Source of the DNA: Oscillospiraceae bacterium
Lineage (GTDB): Bacteria > Bacillota > Clostridia > Oscillospirales > Ruminococcaceae
Assembly (NCBI GenBank): GCA_017440425.1
Contig: JAFSHJ010000293.1
Coordinates: 1-16,337 of the forward strand
Direction of reading: 5' to 3'
Length of the DNA stretch: 16,337 bases
This document shows, piece after piece, positions 1 through 6,302 of the stretch (positions are counted from its first letter, which is position 1; each line of letters starts with the position of its first letter). Position numbers and translations under genes: made by a program. The notes under the pieces were generated by a model, which was given only the letters and a program-made list of their open reading frames with translations, did not search any database and was not told the DNA's origin.

Positions 1-2
1 CT

Positions 3-461
3 GTGCCGATAGATGCCCGAAACTTCAAACGTCCCAAATACGGAATGGCAATATCTGCGCTGGCAGGACCCGTATCCAACCTGCTGTTTGCCCTGCTCTC
101 CATGGCGCTTTATAAGCTGGCGATAACTGTGGCGCTGCTGTATCCCGATACATACGGCGCAATGAGCATCGCGGCAGAAATTCTCATAATAATGATAAGC
201 GTCAATGTGGCGCTGGCTGTGTTCAACCTCATCCCCATCCCGCCTCTGGACGGCTCAAGGGTGGCATCCGTCTTTTTGCCGGAGAAGCTCTATTTTGGGA
301 TGATGAAGTTTGAACGCATCATCTTCGTCGTTTTTATCGTTGTCATATATACAGGAATATTGGACGCTCCGCTTGCTGTGGCAAGAGGCTGGATGTTCGA
401 GATACTGGATTGGCTGACACTTCCCTTTGATTTTGTGATTAGTTTGATCATCGGTGGGTAA
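3..461 (+). CDS. Site-2 protease family (M50) membrane metalloprotease, 5'-truncated
   Basis: This is the C-terminal 152 residues of a polytopic intramembrane zinc protease. The true start lies before the window, so the first in-frame GTG at 3 is an internal Val codon. The visible part opens with a segment of the type RNFKxPKxxMAxxALAGPxSN, typical of the short S2P/M50 proteins of Firmicutes. Four hydrophobic segments lie near residues 15-45, 55-80, 102-122 and 132-150. The NLIPIPPLDG motif (residues 75-84) carries the Asp (83) expected to be the third zinc ligand; the HExxH helix would lie upstream, outside the window. Known members cleave membrane-embedded substrates, but the substrate of this subgroup is unknown to me. 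scpA starts 5 nt after the stop codon, so the two are almost certainly co-transcribed. Family call is confident; any specific role would be a guess. Confidence 0.88.
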   Translation: MPIDARNFKRPKYGMAISALAGPVSNLLFALLSMALYKLAITVALLYPDTYGAMSIAAEILIIMISVNVALAVFNLIPIPPLDGSRVASVFLPEKLYFGMMKFERIIFVVFIVVIYTGILDAPLAVARGWMFEILDWLTLPFDFVISLIIGG

Positions 462-466
462 GAGTA

Positions 467-1255
467 ATGGAACTTAGTTTTAAAGTTGCGGATTACGAAG
501 GTCCGCTTGACTTGCTGCTAACGCTTATTGCAAGGCATAAAATAGATATTTTGGATATCAACATATCCGAGCTGCTCAAACAGTATCTGGAAGAGATGGA
601 GAAGCTGGACAAGACGGATATGGATACAGCCAGCAGCTTTCTTGAGATGGCATCCCGCCTTGTCTATATCAAGACAGTGTCGCTGCTGCCAAAGCACGAG
701 GAAGAGACGGAACAGCTCAAAAGCGAGCTGAGCGGACAGCTGTTGGAATATCAGCTGTGCAAAGAGGTCGCAGCAATGCTGTCGCAGCTCTATGTGGGCG
801 GAGATATCTTCATCAGAGAGCCGCAAAAGGTGGAGACAAGCAAGGAATATACGGCAACAATGCCGGTCTCCGAGCTGCTCAGCGCATATATCGGTGCATT
901 GGGCAAAAAACAGCGCCGTCTGCCGCCTCCGCGCTCCGCATTCAGCGGTATCGTTAAGCAGAGGGTGGTGTCGGTTTCCTCTCGCATAATCCACATTATG
1001 AAGCGGCTTTACGGCTCGGGCACGGCGGAGATAAGCAGCATAATGGATAGTTGCACCGACCGCTCCGAGATGGTGGTCACCTTTTTGGCAATGCTGGAGC
1101 TCATCAAAAGCGGACGCATAGAGGTGGACGACGAGGGCGAGAATATGCGCCTCACCGGTCGCGAGACCGAACCCCTCAGCGAAGAAGATATCATGAGCGA
1201 TTTTGATATACCCGCAGAAGCGGAAACAGAGGAAAAAACCGAAGTCACGGTGTAA
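467..1255 (+). CDS. scpA: Segregation and condensation protein A (kleisin)
   Basis: ScpA is the kleisin subunit that, with ScpB, bridges the heads of the SMC dimer and helps organise and segregate the chromosome on the nucleoid. The 262-aa product has the usual family length (about 240-270). The N-terminal helical domain shows the hallmark EGPLDLLL (residues 11-18) and KIDILDINI (25-33), followed by a conserved block around DTASSFLEMASRLVYIK. The C-terminal part (roughly 170-235) looks like the winged-helix domain that contacts the SMC head. The last 30 residues are acidic and variable. ATG 467 is chosen because the family signature begins almost at once; a G-rich stretch (GGTGGG, 452-457) in the tail of the preceding protease gene could serve as ribosome-binding site. 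scpB follows after 33 nt, the standard pairing. Confidence 0.97.
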   Translation: MELSFKVADYEGPLDLLLTLIARHKIDILDINISELLKQYLEEMEKLDKTDMDTASSFLEMASRLVYIKTVSLLPKHEEETEQLKSELSGQLLEYQLCKEVAAMLSQLYVGGDIFIREPQKVETSKEYTATMPVSELLSAYIGALGKKQRRLPPPRSAFSGIVKQRVVSVSSRIIHIMKRLYGSGTAEISSIMDSCTDRSEMVVTFLAMLELIKSGRIEVDDEGENMRLTGRETEPLSEEDIMSDFDIPAEAETEEKTEVTV

Positions 1256-1288
1256 AAATAAAAGAAATCATATAACGGTGGAAATATT

Positions 1289-1924
1289 ATGACAGACAAT
1301 GCAGAACTTATAGCCTGCGAAGAAATAATGAGTGATTTGGAATATAAGCGCGCTGTGGAGGCAATGCTTTTTGCAAGCGGAGACCCCATATCAACGGTGC
1401 GAATAGCCGCTGCATTGGGAATAGCCATTGTGGAGGCAAAGGCCTATGCGGATGCCCTCGTAAGGGAATATGAGGAGCAGCAGCGCGGCATACGCATAAT
1501 GCGTATGAACGACAGCTACCAAATGTGCTCCTGCGAGAAATATGCGGCGTATATCAAAAAAATGCTGGAGATAAAACGCAGCGCCACCCTTTCTCAAGCG
1601 GCAATGGAGGTGCTTGCGATCGTTGCATATAACCAGCCGGTCACCAAAGCGTTTATAGAGCAGGTGAGAGGCGTTGACTGCAGCGGCGTAATAAACACGC
1701 TGGTGGAAAAAGAGCTCATCGAAGAGGCGGGACGTCTTGAGCTTCCCGGAAGACCCATTGCATATAAGACCGGCTACAATTTCCTCAGAAGTTTTTCACT
1801 TTCATCAATAGAAGAGCTTCCTCCGGTGGAGAGTGCCGAGGAGGACGGAAGCGGTCAGGAGGAAAACCTGTTCGACCTGGTGGAAGGAGAAGAGCGTTTG
1901 AATGCTGAAGGAGGCGAGATATGA
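1289..1924 (+). CDS. scpB: Segregation and condensation protein B
   Basis: ScpB is the winged-helix dimer that binds ScpA's linker within the SMC-ScpAB complex. The 211-aa product has the N-terminal signature LEYKRAVEAMLFASGDP (residues 17-33) and the strongly conserved second half: AYNQPVTK (113-120), RGVDCSGVI (127-135), GRPIAYKTG (154-162), then a short FL-x-F segment ending near IEELP. The tail after about residue 178 is acidic and poorly conserved, as usual. ATG 1289 is preferred because GGTGGA (1277-1282) sits 6 nt upstream. A second in-frame ATG at 1328, just before the conserved region, has only a weak GAAG before it and would give a 198-aa protein; it cannot be excluded. The stop codon overlaps the next gene's ATG by 4 bp (ATGA), which suggests translational coupling. 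Confidence 0.96.
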   Translation: MTDNAELIACEEIMSDLEYKRAVEAMLFASGDPISTVRIAAALGIAIVEAKAYADALVREYEEQQRGIRIMRMNDSYQMCSCEKYAAYIKKMLEIKRSATLSQAAMEVLAIVAYNQPVTKAFIEQVRGVDCSGVINTLVEKELIEEAGRLELPGRPIAYKTGYNFLRSFSLSSIEELPPVESAEEDGSGQEENLFDLVEGEERLNAEGGEI

Positions 1925-2580
1925 CGGGTTGGATAATCGCAGGCGGCATAGTGCTGTTTTTGGTGTTGCTGCTTTTCATCCCCGTTTGTGTCCACGTCGC
2001 CTATGACGGAGAGTTTAAGGTCTTTGTGTCATATCTCTTTTTAAAGTTCGGTATACTCCCGAAAAAAGAGGGAAAAAAGAAAAAGGAAAAGCCGAAGAAG
2101 GAGAAAAAACCAAAAGAGCAGGAGACTCAGCCCAAAAAGAAACCCACCTTCAGCCAAAAGCTGAAAAAGCTGCAAAGCACGGTGGAAACGGTGCTGGAGC
2201 TGCTGGGAGCGGTTAAAGGTCCCTTGAAATATCTGCTTAAAAGCATAAGGCTGTATCTTCTTGAACTCAACCTGACCGTGGCATCGGACGACCCCTGCGA
2301 CACGGCGGAAAACTACGGTAAGATCTGTGCGGCGGCATATCCGCTGCTCTCTGCGTTAAGAGAGATCAAAAAACCGAGAAAACAGAATGTGGTCATCAAA
2401 CCGGATTTTTGCGAAAGCGAAGGCACCGTGACCGCCCGCATCAAACTGGGGGTAATTCCTTGGGCGGCAATAATTTCTGTCATCGGTATCGGCATAAACT
2501 ATTTGGCGATAATATTAAAAAAGCAAAACAATTCAAAAGAAATATCAGTTGCGGCTAAAAACAGGAGGAAAAAACAATGA
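1921..2580 (+). CDS. DUF2953 membrane protein (YtfI-like)
   Basis: This is a 219-aa membrane protein of unknown function. A hydrophobic helix at residues 4-25 is followed by a short strand-rich stretch, then a very basic linker (48-83) in which 18 of 36 residues are lysine. After it comes a DUF2953-like segment with DDPCDTAENYG (123-133) and a block starting VVIKPDF near 157, then a second hydrophobic helix at about 178-199 and a basic tail. The assignment rests on this layout and on the gene directly after it, a gerW/ytfJ homologue: in B. subtilis the DUF2953 gene ytfI is likewise next to ytfJ. The gene overlaps scpB and gerW by 4 bp on each side. A link to spore envelope assembly or germination is inference from that pairing. 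The A-rich DNA coding the lysine tract contains two runs of six A. Confidence 0.78.
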   Translation: MTGWIIAGGIVLFLVLLLFIPVCVHVAYDGEFKVFVSYLFLKFGILPKKEGKKKKEKPKKEKKPKEQETQPKKKPTFSQKLKKLQSTVETVLELLGAVKGPLKYLLKSIRLYLLELNLTVASDDPCDTAENYGKICAAAYPLLSALREIKKPRKQNVVIKPDFCESEGTVTARIKLGVIPWAAIISVIGIGINYLAIILKKQNNSKEISVAAKNRRKKQ

Positions 2581-3011
2581 GCGAAAAGAACGTAGGCAAC
2601 ATGATCGACGTATCCATGAAGAACCTGAAGGGTCTGGCAGATGCCAACACCGTTCTGGGCGATCCCATAGACCTCGGTAACGGCACCACCATCATCCCCG
2701 TCTCCAAAGTATCCTTTGGTTTCGGTTCCGGCGGCTCCGATTATCCCAACAAGAGCGGCAACAATCAGGAGCTCTTTGGCGGCGGCGTAGGCGGCGGTGT
2801 AAAGGTCCAGCCCGTTGCATTCATCGTTTCCACAGCCACAGACGTAAGGATCATGGAACTTCCCACCAGCTCCAACGCAGGCGATAAGGTCATCAATATG
2901 ATCCCCGGAGTTATCGATAAGATCACCGCTTTTATCGATAAAAACAAGAAAAAGGGCGATGCTCAGGGCGAAGCCGCAGATATGATGCCCACAGACGAAT
3001 CCCAGGGCTGA
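2577..3011 (+). CDS. ytfJ: GerW family sporulation protein (YtfJ homologue)
   Basis: This 144-aa product matches the YtfJ/GerW family. In B. subtilis GerW is a spore protein needed for germination with L-alanine, although the family also occurs in non-sporulating bacteria. Recognisable features are the N-terminal NVGNMIDVSMKNLKGL (residues 5-20), LGDPIDLGNGTTIIPVSKVSFGFGSG (27-52), a glycine-rich loop GGGVGGGVKVQPVAFIV (68-84) and a C-terminal acidic region. The start is well supported: ATG 2577 is preceded by a perfect AGGAGG (2563-2568) with 8-nt spacing, lying inside the end of the DUF2953 gene. It sits in a run of housekeeping genes (scpAB, rluB), so it may not be strictly sporulation-specific here; no sporulation sigma promoter is visible directly upstream. 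Confidence 0.92.
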   Translation: MSEKNVGNMIDVSMKNLKGLADANTVLGDPIDLGNGTTIIPVSKVSFGFGSGGSDYPNKSGNNQELFGGGVGGGVKVQPVAFIVSTATDVRIMELPTSSNAGDKVINMIPGVIDKITAFIDKNKKKGDAQGEAADMMPTDESQG

Positions 3012-3050
3012 GGTTTAAGCAAATCGGTAACAGAATAACCTTCAAACCTC
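3010..3050 (+). other. Intergenic stem-loop between ytfJ and dacF
   Basis: GAGGTTTAAG (3010-3019) can pair with CTTCAAACCTC (3040-3050), leaving one unpaired base, and the loop contains a further short GGT/ACC pairing. The left arm starts in the ytfJ stop codon. No T-run follows, so it is not a standard intrinsic terminator. It may mark an mRNA processing or stability point between ytfJ and dacF, or be a weak attenuator. Seen only by eye; folding energy not calculated. Confidence 0.45.
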
Positions 3051-3081
3051 CTGCATAGATTATATCGGCAGGTGGTTTGTT

Positions 3082-4242
3082 GTGTCAAAAAAACAAAATA
3101 AATTCAAAAAAACGGTATGTGTGTTCGTAGCGGCATCAATTGCGCTGCTCTCGAGCATCTCCGCATTGGGAGACACCGCAGATTTTCCCAAAAGTGTGGA
3201 GGCAAAAGCGGCATTGGTGATGGAAAGCGAAAGCGGAAGGATACTCTTTGCGCAAAATGAGCGGGAGCGCCTTCCCATGGCAAGCACCACAAAGATGATG
3301 ACGGCGCTGATAACGCTGGAGCAGCCGCAGCTTGACGCACAGTTCAAAGCGGAGGACTCCGCTCTCAGGGTAGAGGGCAGCTCAATGGGGCTTTGCTTCG
3401 GCGACACGGTAACGCTGCGTGCCTTGGCGGCAGGAATGCTGCTGGCATCGGGCAACGATGCCGCAAATGCCGCAGCAATGCGCATTGCGGGAGGAATTCC
3501 GCAGTTTGCGGCACTGATGAACGAGAGGGCAGAGCAGTTGGAGCTCACAGATACGCATTTTGTCAATCCCTCGGGTTTGGACGATGAGGAGCACTATTCC
3601 ACCGCATACGATCTGGCGGTAATTGCACGGGAGGCCCTTAAAAATCCAAATTTCAGGGAGCTGTGTTCATCCGTCACGGCAAAGGCAGAGTTTGGCTCGC
3701 CTCCAACCGGGAGAACTCTGAAAAACCACAACAAACTGCTTAAGCTTTATCCCGGAGCAATCGGGGTAAAGACGGGATTTACCAAAAAAGCAGGCAGATG
3801 CCTTGTCTCTGCGGCAGAGAAAAACGGTGTAACGCTCATCTGCGTCACGTTGGGGTGTCCCGATGACTGGAACGTACACACCTCTCTTTTGGAAAGCTGT
3901 TTTGATGGCAGAGAGCGCCGTGACCTCACGAAACTGCTGCCACAGACAGAGGTGACGGTAACGGGCGGCACAGTTGATCGTGCAAAGCTGGGGGCAAAAA
4001 GGCACTTTGCCGCACTCACACAGGCAGAGTTTGAGGCGGTGACGTGGAAAATATACAAAGAGCCGTTTGTGTTTGCACCGGTTGAAAAGGGTGCTGTCTG
4101 CGGTTGGGCGGAGTTTATGCTTAATGGTGAGATCATCGGCAGGGCAGAGCTCACGGCAGCGGAGACCGCAGCTGCGGCAAAAACACAACGAGGATTCGGT
4201 TGGTTTATTTCACGGCTGTTTCGGCAGCGTGTTTCACAGTAA
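3082..4242 (+). CDS. dacF: Serine-type D-Ala-D-Ala carboxypeptidase (DacF-like, S11 family)
   Basis: This low-molecular-weight penicillin-binding protein trims the terminal D-alanine from peptidoglycan stem peptides outside the membrane. The 386-aa product has a basic N-terminus and a signal peptide (about residues 1-30, with a plausible cut near SALG). It has all three catalytic motifs: STTK (nucleophile S68, base K71), SGN (123-125) and KTG (230-232). A beta-rich C-terminal region (about 275-360) resembles the PBP5 C-terminal domain. The end, FGWFISRLFRQ, looks like the amphipathic helix that holds these enzymes on the membrane. The start is GTG 3082, with AGGTGG (3070-3075) 6 nt upstream. 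In Firmicutes such genes lie near scpAB and rluB (dacB in B. subtilis) or are sporulation-linked (dacF). The choice of dacF over dacB or dacA rests on overall similarity and is less certain than the activity. Confidence 0.93.
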   Translation: MSKKQNKFKKTVCVFVAASIALLSSISALGDTADFPKSVEAKAALVMESESGRILFAQNERERLPMASTTKMMTALITLEQPQLDAQFKAEDSALRVEGSSMGLCFGDTVTLRALAAGMLLASGNDAANAAAMRIAGGIPQFAALMNERAEQLELTDTHFVNPSGLDDEEHYSTAYDLAVIAREALKNPNFRELCSSVTAKAEFGSPPTGRTLKNHNKLLKLYPGAIGVKTGFTKKAGRCLVSAAEKNGVTLICVTLGCPDDWNVHTSLLESCFDGRERRDLTKLLPQTEVTVTGGTVDRAKLGAKRHFAALTQAEFEAVTWKIYKEPFVFAPVEKGAVCGWAEFMLNGEIIGRAELTAAETAAAAKTQRGFGWFISRLFRQRVSQ

Positions 4243-4264
4243 ATATTTATTATCGACATAAAAC

Positions 4265-4269
4265 GGAGG
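4265..4269 (+). promoter_or_regulatory. Ribosome-binding site fixing the rluB start
   Basis: GGAGG lies 8 nt before ATG 4278. The reading frame stays open upstream to an ATG at 4200 inside dacF, but that start lacks a comparable site and would add 26 residues unrelated to the family, so 4278 is taken as the start. Confidence 0.85.
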
Positions 4270-4277
4270 AGCCGTAT

Positions 4278-5075
4278 ATGGCTGAAAAAGTAAGAATTCA
4301 AAAAGCATTGTCCGATGCAGGCATCGCTTCACGCAGAGCAGCGGAGAAAATGGTTGAGCAGGGCAGAATAAAGGTCAACGGAAGACCCTGCATCATCGGT
4401 CAGCAGATCGACCCCAGGCGTGATAAAGTTATGATAGACGGCGAGCCCGTTGAGCTTTCGGTGAAAGACAAGAGAAAATGGTACATAGCACTCAACAAGC
4501 CCAGAGGCTATGTCACCACAATGAGCGACGAGCTGGGCCGCAAATGCGTCACCGAGCTTGTCAGCGATATTCCCGAGAGAATATATCCCGTGGGCAGGCT
4601 GGACAGAAACTCCGAGGGTCTGCTCATCATGACAAACGACGGCGATTTTGCCAACCTCGTCATGCATCCCCGCAGTGAGATCGAAAAGACCTACCGTGTC
4701 ACCGTGGATTCCGAGGTGACCGAGGATCAGGTGGTGGATCTCTCTGCAGGCATCGTGCTGGACGGAGAAAGGACCCTCCCCGCAGTAGTCAACGTGGTCA
4801 CCAAGGAAGAGGGCAGAACAGTAATGCTGATGACCATCAAAGAGGGCAAAAACAGACAGATTCGCCGTATGTGCGAGGCAGTGGGACTCACGGTATCCCG
4901 ACTCAAGCGCATAGTTATCGGTCCCGTCCGTCTTGGAATGCTCAAGCCGGGCACATGGCGCGAGCTCACCGCAATGGAGCTGAAACAGCTTCGCTCCAAG
5001 TATGAATCCTCCGTCAAAAACGGCGAAGGCGCAGACAAAAAAGAGAAGAGCACAAAGAACAAAAGATACCGCTGA
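4278..5075 (+). CDS. rluB: rRNA pseudouridine synthase, RsuA/RluB family
   Basis: This enzyme isomerises a specific uridine to pseudouridine in ribosomal RNA; the B-type enzyme acts on 23S rRNA near position 2605 (E. coli numbering). The 265-aa product starts with an S4 RNA-binding domain (VRIQKALSDAGIASRRAAEKMVEQGRI, roughly residues 5-60). The catalytic domain has LNKPRGYVTT (72-81), the active-site motif GRLDRNSEGLL with catalytic D109, and the late motif EGKNRQIRRM. The C-terminus is a short Lys-rich tail, common in Firmicutes. The neighbourhood (scpAB, a dac gene, then rluB) matches B. subtilis, where the gene is rluB/ypuL. An intrinsic terminator follows 4 nt after the stop, making this the last gene of its operon. 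RluB fits best, but the exact target uridine is inferred from the family. Confidence 0.94.
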   Translation: MAEKVRIQKALSDAGIASRRAAEKMVEQGRIKVNGRPCIIGQQIDPRRDKVMIDGEPVELSVKDKRKWYIALNKPRGYVTTMSDELGRKCVTELVSDIPERIYPVGRLDRNSEGLLIMTNDGDFANLVMHPRSEIEKTYRVTVDSEVTEDQVVDLSAGIVLDGERTLPAVVNVVTKEEGRTVMLMTIKEGKNRQIRRMCEAVGLTVSRLKRIVIGPVRLGMLKPGTWRELTAMELKQLRSKYESSVKNGEGADKKEKSTKNKRYR

Positions 5076-5079
5076 CAAC

Positions 5080-5115
5080 ATCTCCGGCAGAGCCTTTCTG
5101 TCGGAGATATTTTTT
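5080..5115 (+). terminator. Intrinsic terminator of the scp-rluB operon
   Basis: ATCTCCGGCAG (5080-5090) pairs along its whole length with CTGTCGGAGAT (5098-5108), 11 bp with one G-U pair. The loop is 7 nt, and the run ATTTTTT follows directly (5109-5115). It starts 4 nt after the rluB stop codon. This is a textbook Rho-independent terminator on the + strand. Confidence 0.95.
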
Positions 5116-5198
5116 GTAAACGGGAGAAAATGAGCGAAAAACAGAGTTTGTAGGCGTTTGACAAAGTTTAAAACTATCAAAACTCATATTAACTGCCG

Positions 5199-5256
5199 CC
5201 TTTTTGGGGGAGAGATTGTGATGACTTCCGAAATATCAAAAACAACCCCCAAAAGG
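5199..5256. repeat. Inverted repeat abutting the -35 box
   Basis: CCTTTTTGGGGG (5199-5210) and CCCCCAAAAGG (5246-5256) are inverted copies, 11 paired bases with one bulged T, separated by 35 nt. The right arm ends exactly where TTGACA of the yicC promoter begins. It lies upstream of the expected transcription start, so it would act as DNA (operator or activator site) for that promoter, or as RNA only if an upstream promoter or read-through from rluB is used. There is no T-run after it. It could also be a small palindromic element. The repeat is certain; its function is unknown. Confidence 0.6.
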
Positions 5257-5286
5257 TTGACAAGGTGATGAGAAAAATAGTACAAT
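5257..5286 (+). promoter_or_regulatory. Sigma-A promoter of the yicC-prkC operon
   Basis: A perfect -35 box TTGACA (5257-5262) is followed after 18 bp by TACAAT (5281-5286), one base off the consensus -10 box. Transcription should begin near 5293, giving a leader of about 90 nt. It sits between a clear terminator and the first gene of a long collinear run, and it is the best promoter match I found in the window. It probably drives at least yicC-remA-gmk-rpoZ and may feed all 11 downstream genes. Confidence 0.85.
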
Positions 5287-5297
5287 ATAAGTTGGTA

Positions 5298-5353
5298 AAT
5301 TATGAGTTGTTGACGCCGCAGAAGATGTAGAGAGCGGAGAGCCACTCATAATT
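5298..5353 (+). promoter_or_regulatory. Structured 5' leader of yicC mRNA
   Basis: AATTATGAGT (5298-5307) and ACTCATAATT (5344-5353) are perfect 10-bp inverted copies. Inside the 36-nt loop, CCGC (5316-5319) can pair with GCGG (5334-5337), stacking a second small helix. The stem begins only about 6 nt after the predicted transcript start and ends 14 nt before the AAGGAG site, which stays in an unpaired A-rich stretch. A 5'-terminal stem of this type often protects mRNA from decay; a protein- or ligand-binding site is also possible. I do not recognise a named riboswitch or leader class. Confidence 0.6.
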
Positions 5354-5382
5354 GCAAATAAAAAAACAAGGAGAACAGCGGT

Positions 5383-6261
5383 ATGATTTACAGCATGACC
5401 GGATACGGACGCGGTCAGCAGACAATGCCCGAAAGGGATATTCTGGTTGAGATCAAATCGGTAAACCACAGATTTTTCGAATTTTCCGCAAGACTTCCCA
5501 GAGCCTACGGTTTTCTTGAAGAGAAGCTCAAGAGCTATGTGCAGAGCAGAGTCTCCAGAGGTAAGGTGGATGTAAGCGTATTCATCGTGAACCTTGACGG
5601 TGCAAACGTGGAAGTCGGCATAAACACCGAGCTTGCCAAGGGTTACATAAATGCACTCAGGAAACTGGGTGAGGAGACCGGCATCGGCGACGATATCACC
5701 CTTACCTCCATCTCCCGTTTTTCCGATATCTTCATTGTCCGCAGGGCAGAAGAGGACGAGGATGAGCTGTGGCAGCAGGTGAAGCAGGTAACGGAAGAAG
5801 CTGTCAGCAACTTCCTTGCAATGCGTGCCAGAGAGGGCGAAAAGATGAAGAAAGACCTTCTTGAGCGCCTTGAAAGCATTGAAAAGAGCGTTGCCGTTGT
5901 GGAGCAGAGCTCCGAGCGTATCGTTGAGGATTACCGCACAAGACTCTATAAAAAGATAAGCGACGTCCTTGCGGATAAACACGTGGATGAGCAGCGCATC
6001 CTCACAGAGGCGGCCATCTTTGCGGAAAAAACCGCCGTGGATGAGGAAACTGTGAGACTCCGCAGCCACATTGCCCAGTTCAGACAGATCCTGGAGGCAA
6101 ACGAGCCCATCGGACGCAAGCTGGATTTCCTTGTTCAGGAGATGAACCGAGAGGCAAACACCACAGGCTCCAAAATTCAGGATATCGAAGTGACCAGGGT
6201 GGTCGTTTCCATCAAATCCGATATCGAAAAGATTCGTGAGCAGATACAGAACATAGAATAA
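5383..6261 (+). CDS. yicC: YicC/YloC family endoribonuclease
   Basis: The product is a 292-aa cytoplasmic protein of the YicC family. E. coli YicC and B. subtilis YloC have reported endoribonuclease activity, and YicC has been linked to decay of the small RNA RyhB. The N-terminal YicC domain opens with MTGYGR (residues 5-10) and SVNHRFFE (26-33). The C-terminal DUF1732 domain carries GRKLDFLVQEMNRE (244-257), NTTGSKIQD (259-267) and the terminal IEKIREQIQNIE. Length is normal for the family. ATG 5383 follows AAGGAG (5368-5373) with 9-nt spacing. It is the first gene after the promoter at 5257-5286, and yicC-remA-gmk-rpoZ is a widely conserved order in Firmicutes. The RNA target in this organism cannot be told from the sequence. 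Confidence 0.95.
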   Translation: MIYSMTGYGRGQQTMPERDILVEIKSVNHRFFEFSARLPRAYGFLEEKLKSYVQSRVSRGKVDVSVFIVNLDGANVEVGINTELAKGYINALRKLGEETGIGDDITLTSISRFSDIFIVRRAEEDEDELWQQVKQVTEEAVSNFLAMRAREGEKMKKDLLERLESIEKSVAVVEQSSERIVEDYRTRLYKKISDVLADKHVDEQRILTEAAIFAEKTAVDEETVRLRSHIAQFRQILEANEPIGRKLDFLVQEMNREANTTGSKIQDIEVTRVVVSIKSDIEKIREQIQNIE

Positions 6262-6302
6262 ATCCAAAGCATAGAAGTTGAAAAAGCGGAGGTAATTGTA
6301 AA

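Larger units (their letters stand above)
5076..5382. other. Intergenic control region between the scp-rluB and yicC-prkC operons
   Basis: This is the only stretch over 300 bases without a gene. It holds, in order, the rluB terminator (5080-5115), an AT-rich spacer with an isolated TTGACA (5158-5163) that lacks a well-placed -10 box, an inverted repeat (5199-5256), a near-consensus sigma-A promoter (5257-5286), a structured leader (5298-5353), and the yicC ribosome-binding site AAGGAG (5368-5373). No convincing small ORF with its own ribosome-binding site is seen on either strand. Confidence 0.8.

Noticed and set aside
4329..5180. 283-codon open frame on the - strand over rluB
   Set aside because: Antisense register of rluB; no family resemblance, and it would start inside the intergenic region past the terminator.
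5158..5190. Second promoter with TTGACA at 5158
   Set aside because: The -35 box is perfect, but no -10-like hexamer occurs at 16-19 bp; the nearest, CATATT, is 21 bp away.
5236..6267. 343-codon open frame on the - strand over yicC
   Set aside because: Same effect: it is in the antisense register of yicC, has no recognisable domain, and would run through the yicC promoter and leader.
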